From: Rhea pennata
Taxonomy: Eukaryota; Chordata; Aves; Rheiformes; Rheidae
Reading direction: 5' to 3'
Length of the DNA: 64,000 bases
Assembly (NCBI RefSeq): GCF_028389875.1
Contig: NC_084678.1
Location: 15,282,899 to 15,346,898, forward strand
The translations under genes and the position numbers were made by a program. A model generated the notes under the pieces. That model saw nothing but the letters and a program-made list of their open reading frames with translations, did no database searches and was not told where the DNA came from. Below, in pieces: positions 63,734-64,000 of this stretch (position 1 is the stretch's first letter; each line of letters starts with the position of its first letter).

Positions 63734-63925
63734 ATGGCGGCGTGGCTCGGCCCCGCGGACGAGGCGCCGGACGAGGCGGCCCTCTGGCGCTACGACTCCA
63801 CCTGGGAGGAGGACGACGACGAGGAGGAGGAGGAGGGCGGCGAGGCGGCGGCCCGGGCCGAGCCGGCGGACGCGGCGGCGGTGCCGAGCGGGTGGCGGAG
63901 CTGCCGGCAGGCCGGCGGCGCCCAG
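63734..63925 (+). CDS. OGFR: OGFR, opioid growth factor receptor, coding exon 1 (partial gene)
   Basis: OGFR binds Met-enkephalin (opioid growth factor), is associated with the nuclear envelope and restrains cell proliferation. This exon encodes 64 residues from MAAWLGPADEAPDEAALWRY through DSTWEEDDD, then a Glu run, GGEAAA and an Ala-rich end, followed by a CAG/GTGGGT donor on a codon boundary. The DSTWEED segment followed by an acidic run and GEAA is the N-terminal signature of OGFR (human has CDSTWEEDEED near its start). About 18 residues precede it here that human lacks. The ATG is in GCTGCCATGG, a strong Kozak context. The conserved OGFr domain lies in later exons beyond the window. Position directly after MRGBP matches human synteny. 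Confidence 0.88.
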
Positions 63926-64000
63926 GTGGGTGCGGGCCGCGGGACGGGGGCCCCCTCGCAGCCCGCCCGCGGAGCGGCCGCTCCGGCCCGCGCGGTCGCT
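63926..64000 (+). other. start of OGFR intron 1
   Basis: Begins GTGGGTGCGG and remains CpG-island sequence to the edge of the window. Confidence 0.7.

Noticed and set aside
63353-63735. Three overlapping - strand ORFs (95-121 codons) upstream of OGFR
   Set aside because: They overlap in different frames in the CpG island and are Arg/Gly/Ala/Pro rich. They look like chance openings in GC-rich promoter sequence.
1-64000. CRISPR arrays, operons, prophage or other bacterial systems
   Set aside because: The window is clearly vertebrate: spliced genes, CpG islands, poly(A) signals and CR1/MIR relics. No regularly spaced repeats of the CRISPR kind occur.

Overview
The window looks like one stretch of a vertebrate chromosome, most likely from a bird or another sauropsid. 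Two genes at the right end are recognisable from spliced, phase-consistent coding exons: a complete five-exon MRGBP (56474-60971, + strand) and the first coding exon of OGFR (63734-63925, + strand, running off the right edge). In human the order NTSR1 - MRGBP - OGFR is found on 20q13.33 with all three genes pointing the same way, so the transcript-end-like sequence at positions 1-690 is most economically the 3' end of NTSR1. That last assignment is an inference from gene order, because no NTSR1 coding sequence is visible. The avian/sauropsid reading rests on a CR1-type retroposon 3' tail with terminal ATTCTGTG repeats (27911-27978), a second CR1-like LINE relic (33055-33315), short MRGBP introns and a low density of interspersed repeats.

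Layout. 1-690: probable 3'UTR with two poly(A) signals. 691-56140: about 55 kb with no convincing protein-coding gene. Its many small ORFs (60-130 codons) have no recognisable domains or conserved splice structure. What can be supported here is repeat relics (several MIR-like fragments, a CR1-like LINE fragment, a tRNA-like/CR1-tailed SINE-like copy, an old amniote repeat cluster), low-complexity tracts (a 61-nt pure purine tract followed by a 90-nt pure pyrimidine tract at 17.46-17.73 kb, a CA/TG tract, several homopolymer runs), and a few stretches whose base composition and homeodomain-type motifs suggest conserved enhancers. 56140-57070: CpG-rich promoter/first-exon island of MRGBP with a good CTCF-like motif. 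56474-62260: MRGBP gene and 3'UTR. 62265-63500: short intergenic spacer. 63500-64000: CpG island, CCAAT/GC boxes and exon 1 of OGFR.

Function. MRGBP is the Eaf7-family subunit of the NuA4/TIP60 histone acetyltransferase complex. OGFR is the nuclear-envelope-associated opioid growth factor receptor. They are neighbours by synteny and not a functional operon; each has its own CpG-island promoter.

The main unusual feature in a gene is a long alanine-rich insertion near the N-terminus of MRGBP (residues 26-50), which makes the predicted protein 238 aa against 204 aa in human. I found no evidence of a previously undescribed multi-gene system. The most intriguing non-genic signals are the tRNA-like head joined to a CR1 tail, the paired purine/pyrimidine tracts, a degraded palindromic element inside an MRGBP intron, and a homeodomain-motif-rich candidate enhancer at 28.5-28.7 kb.
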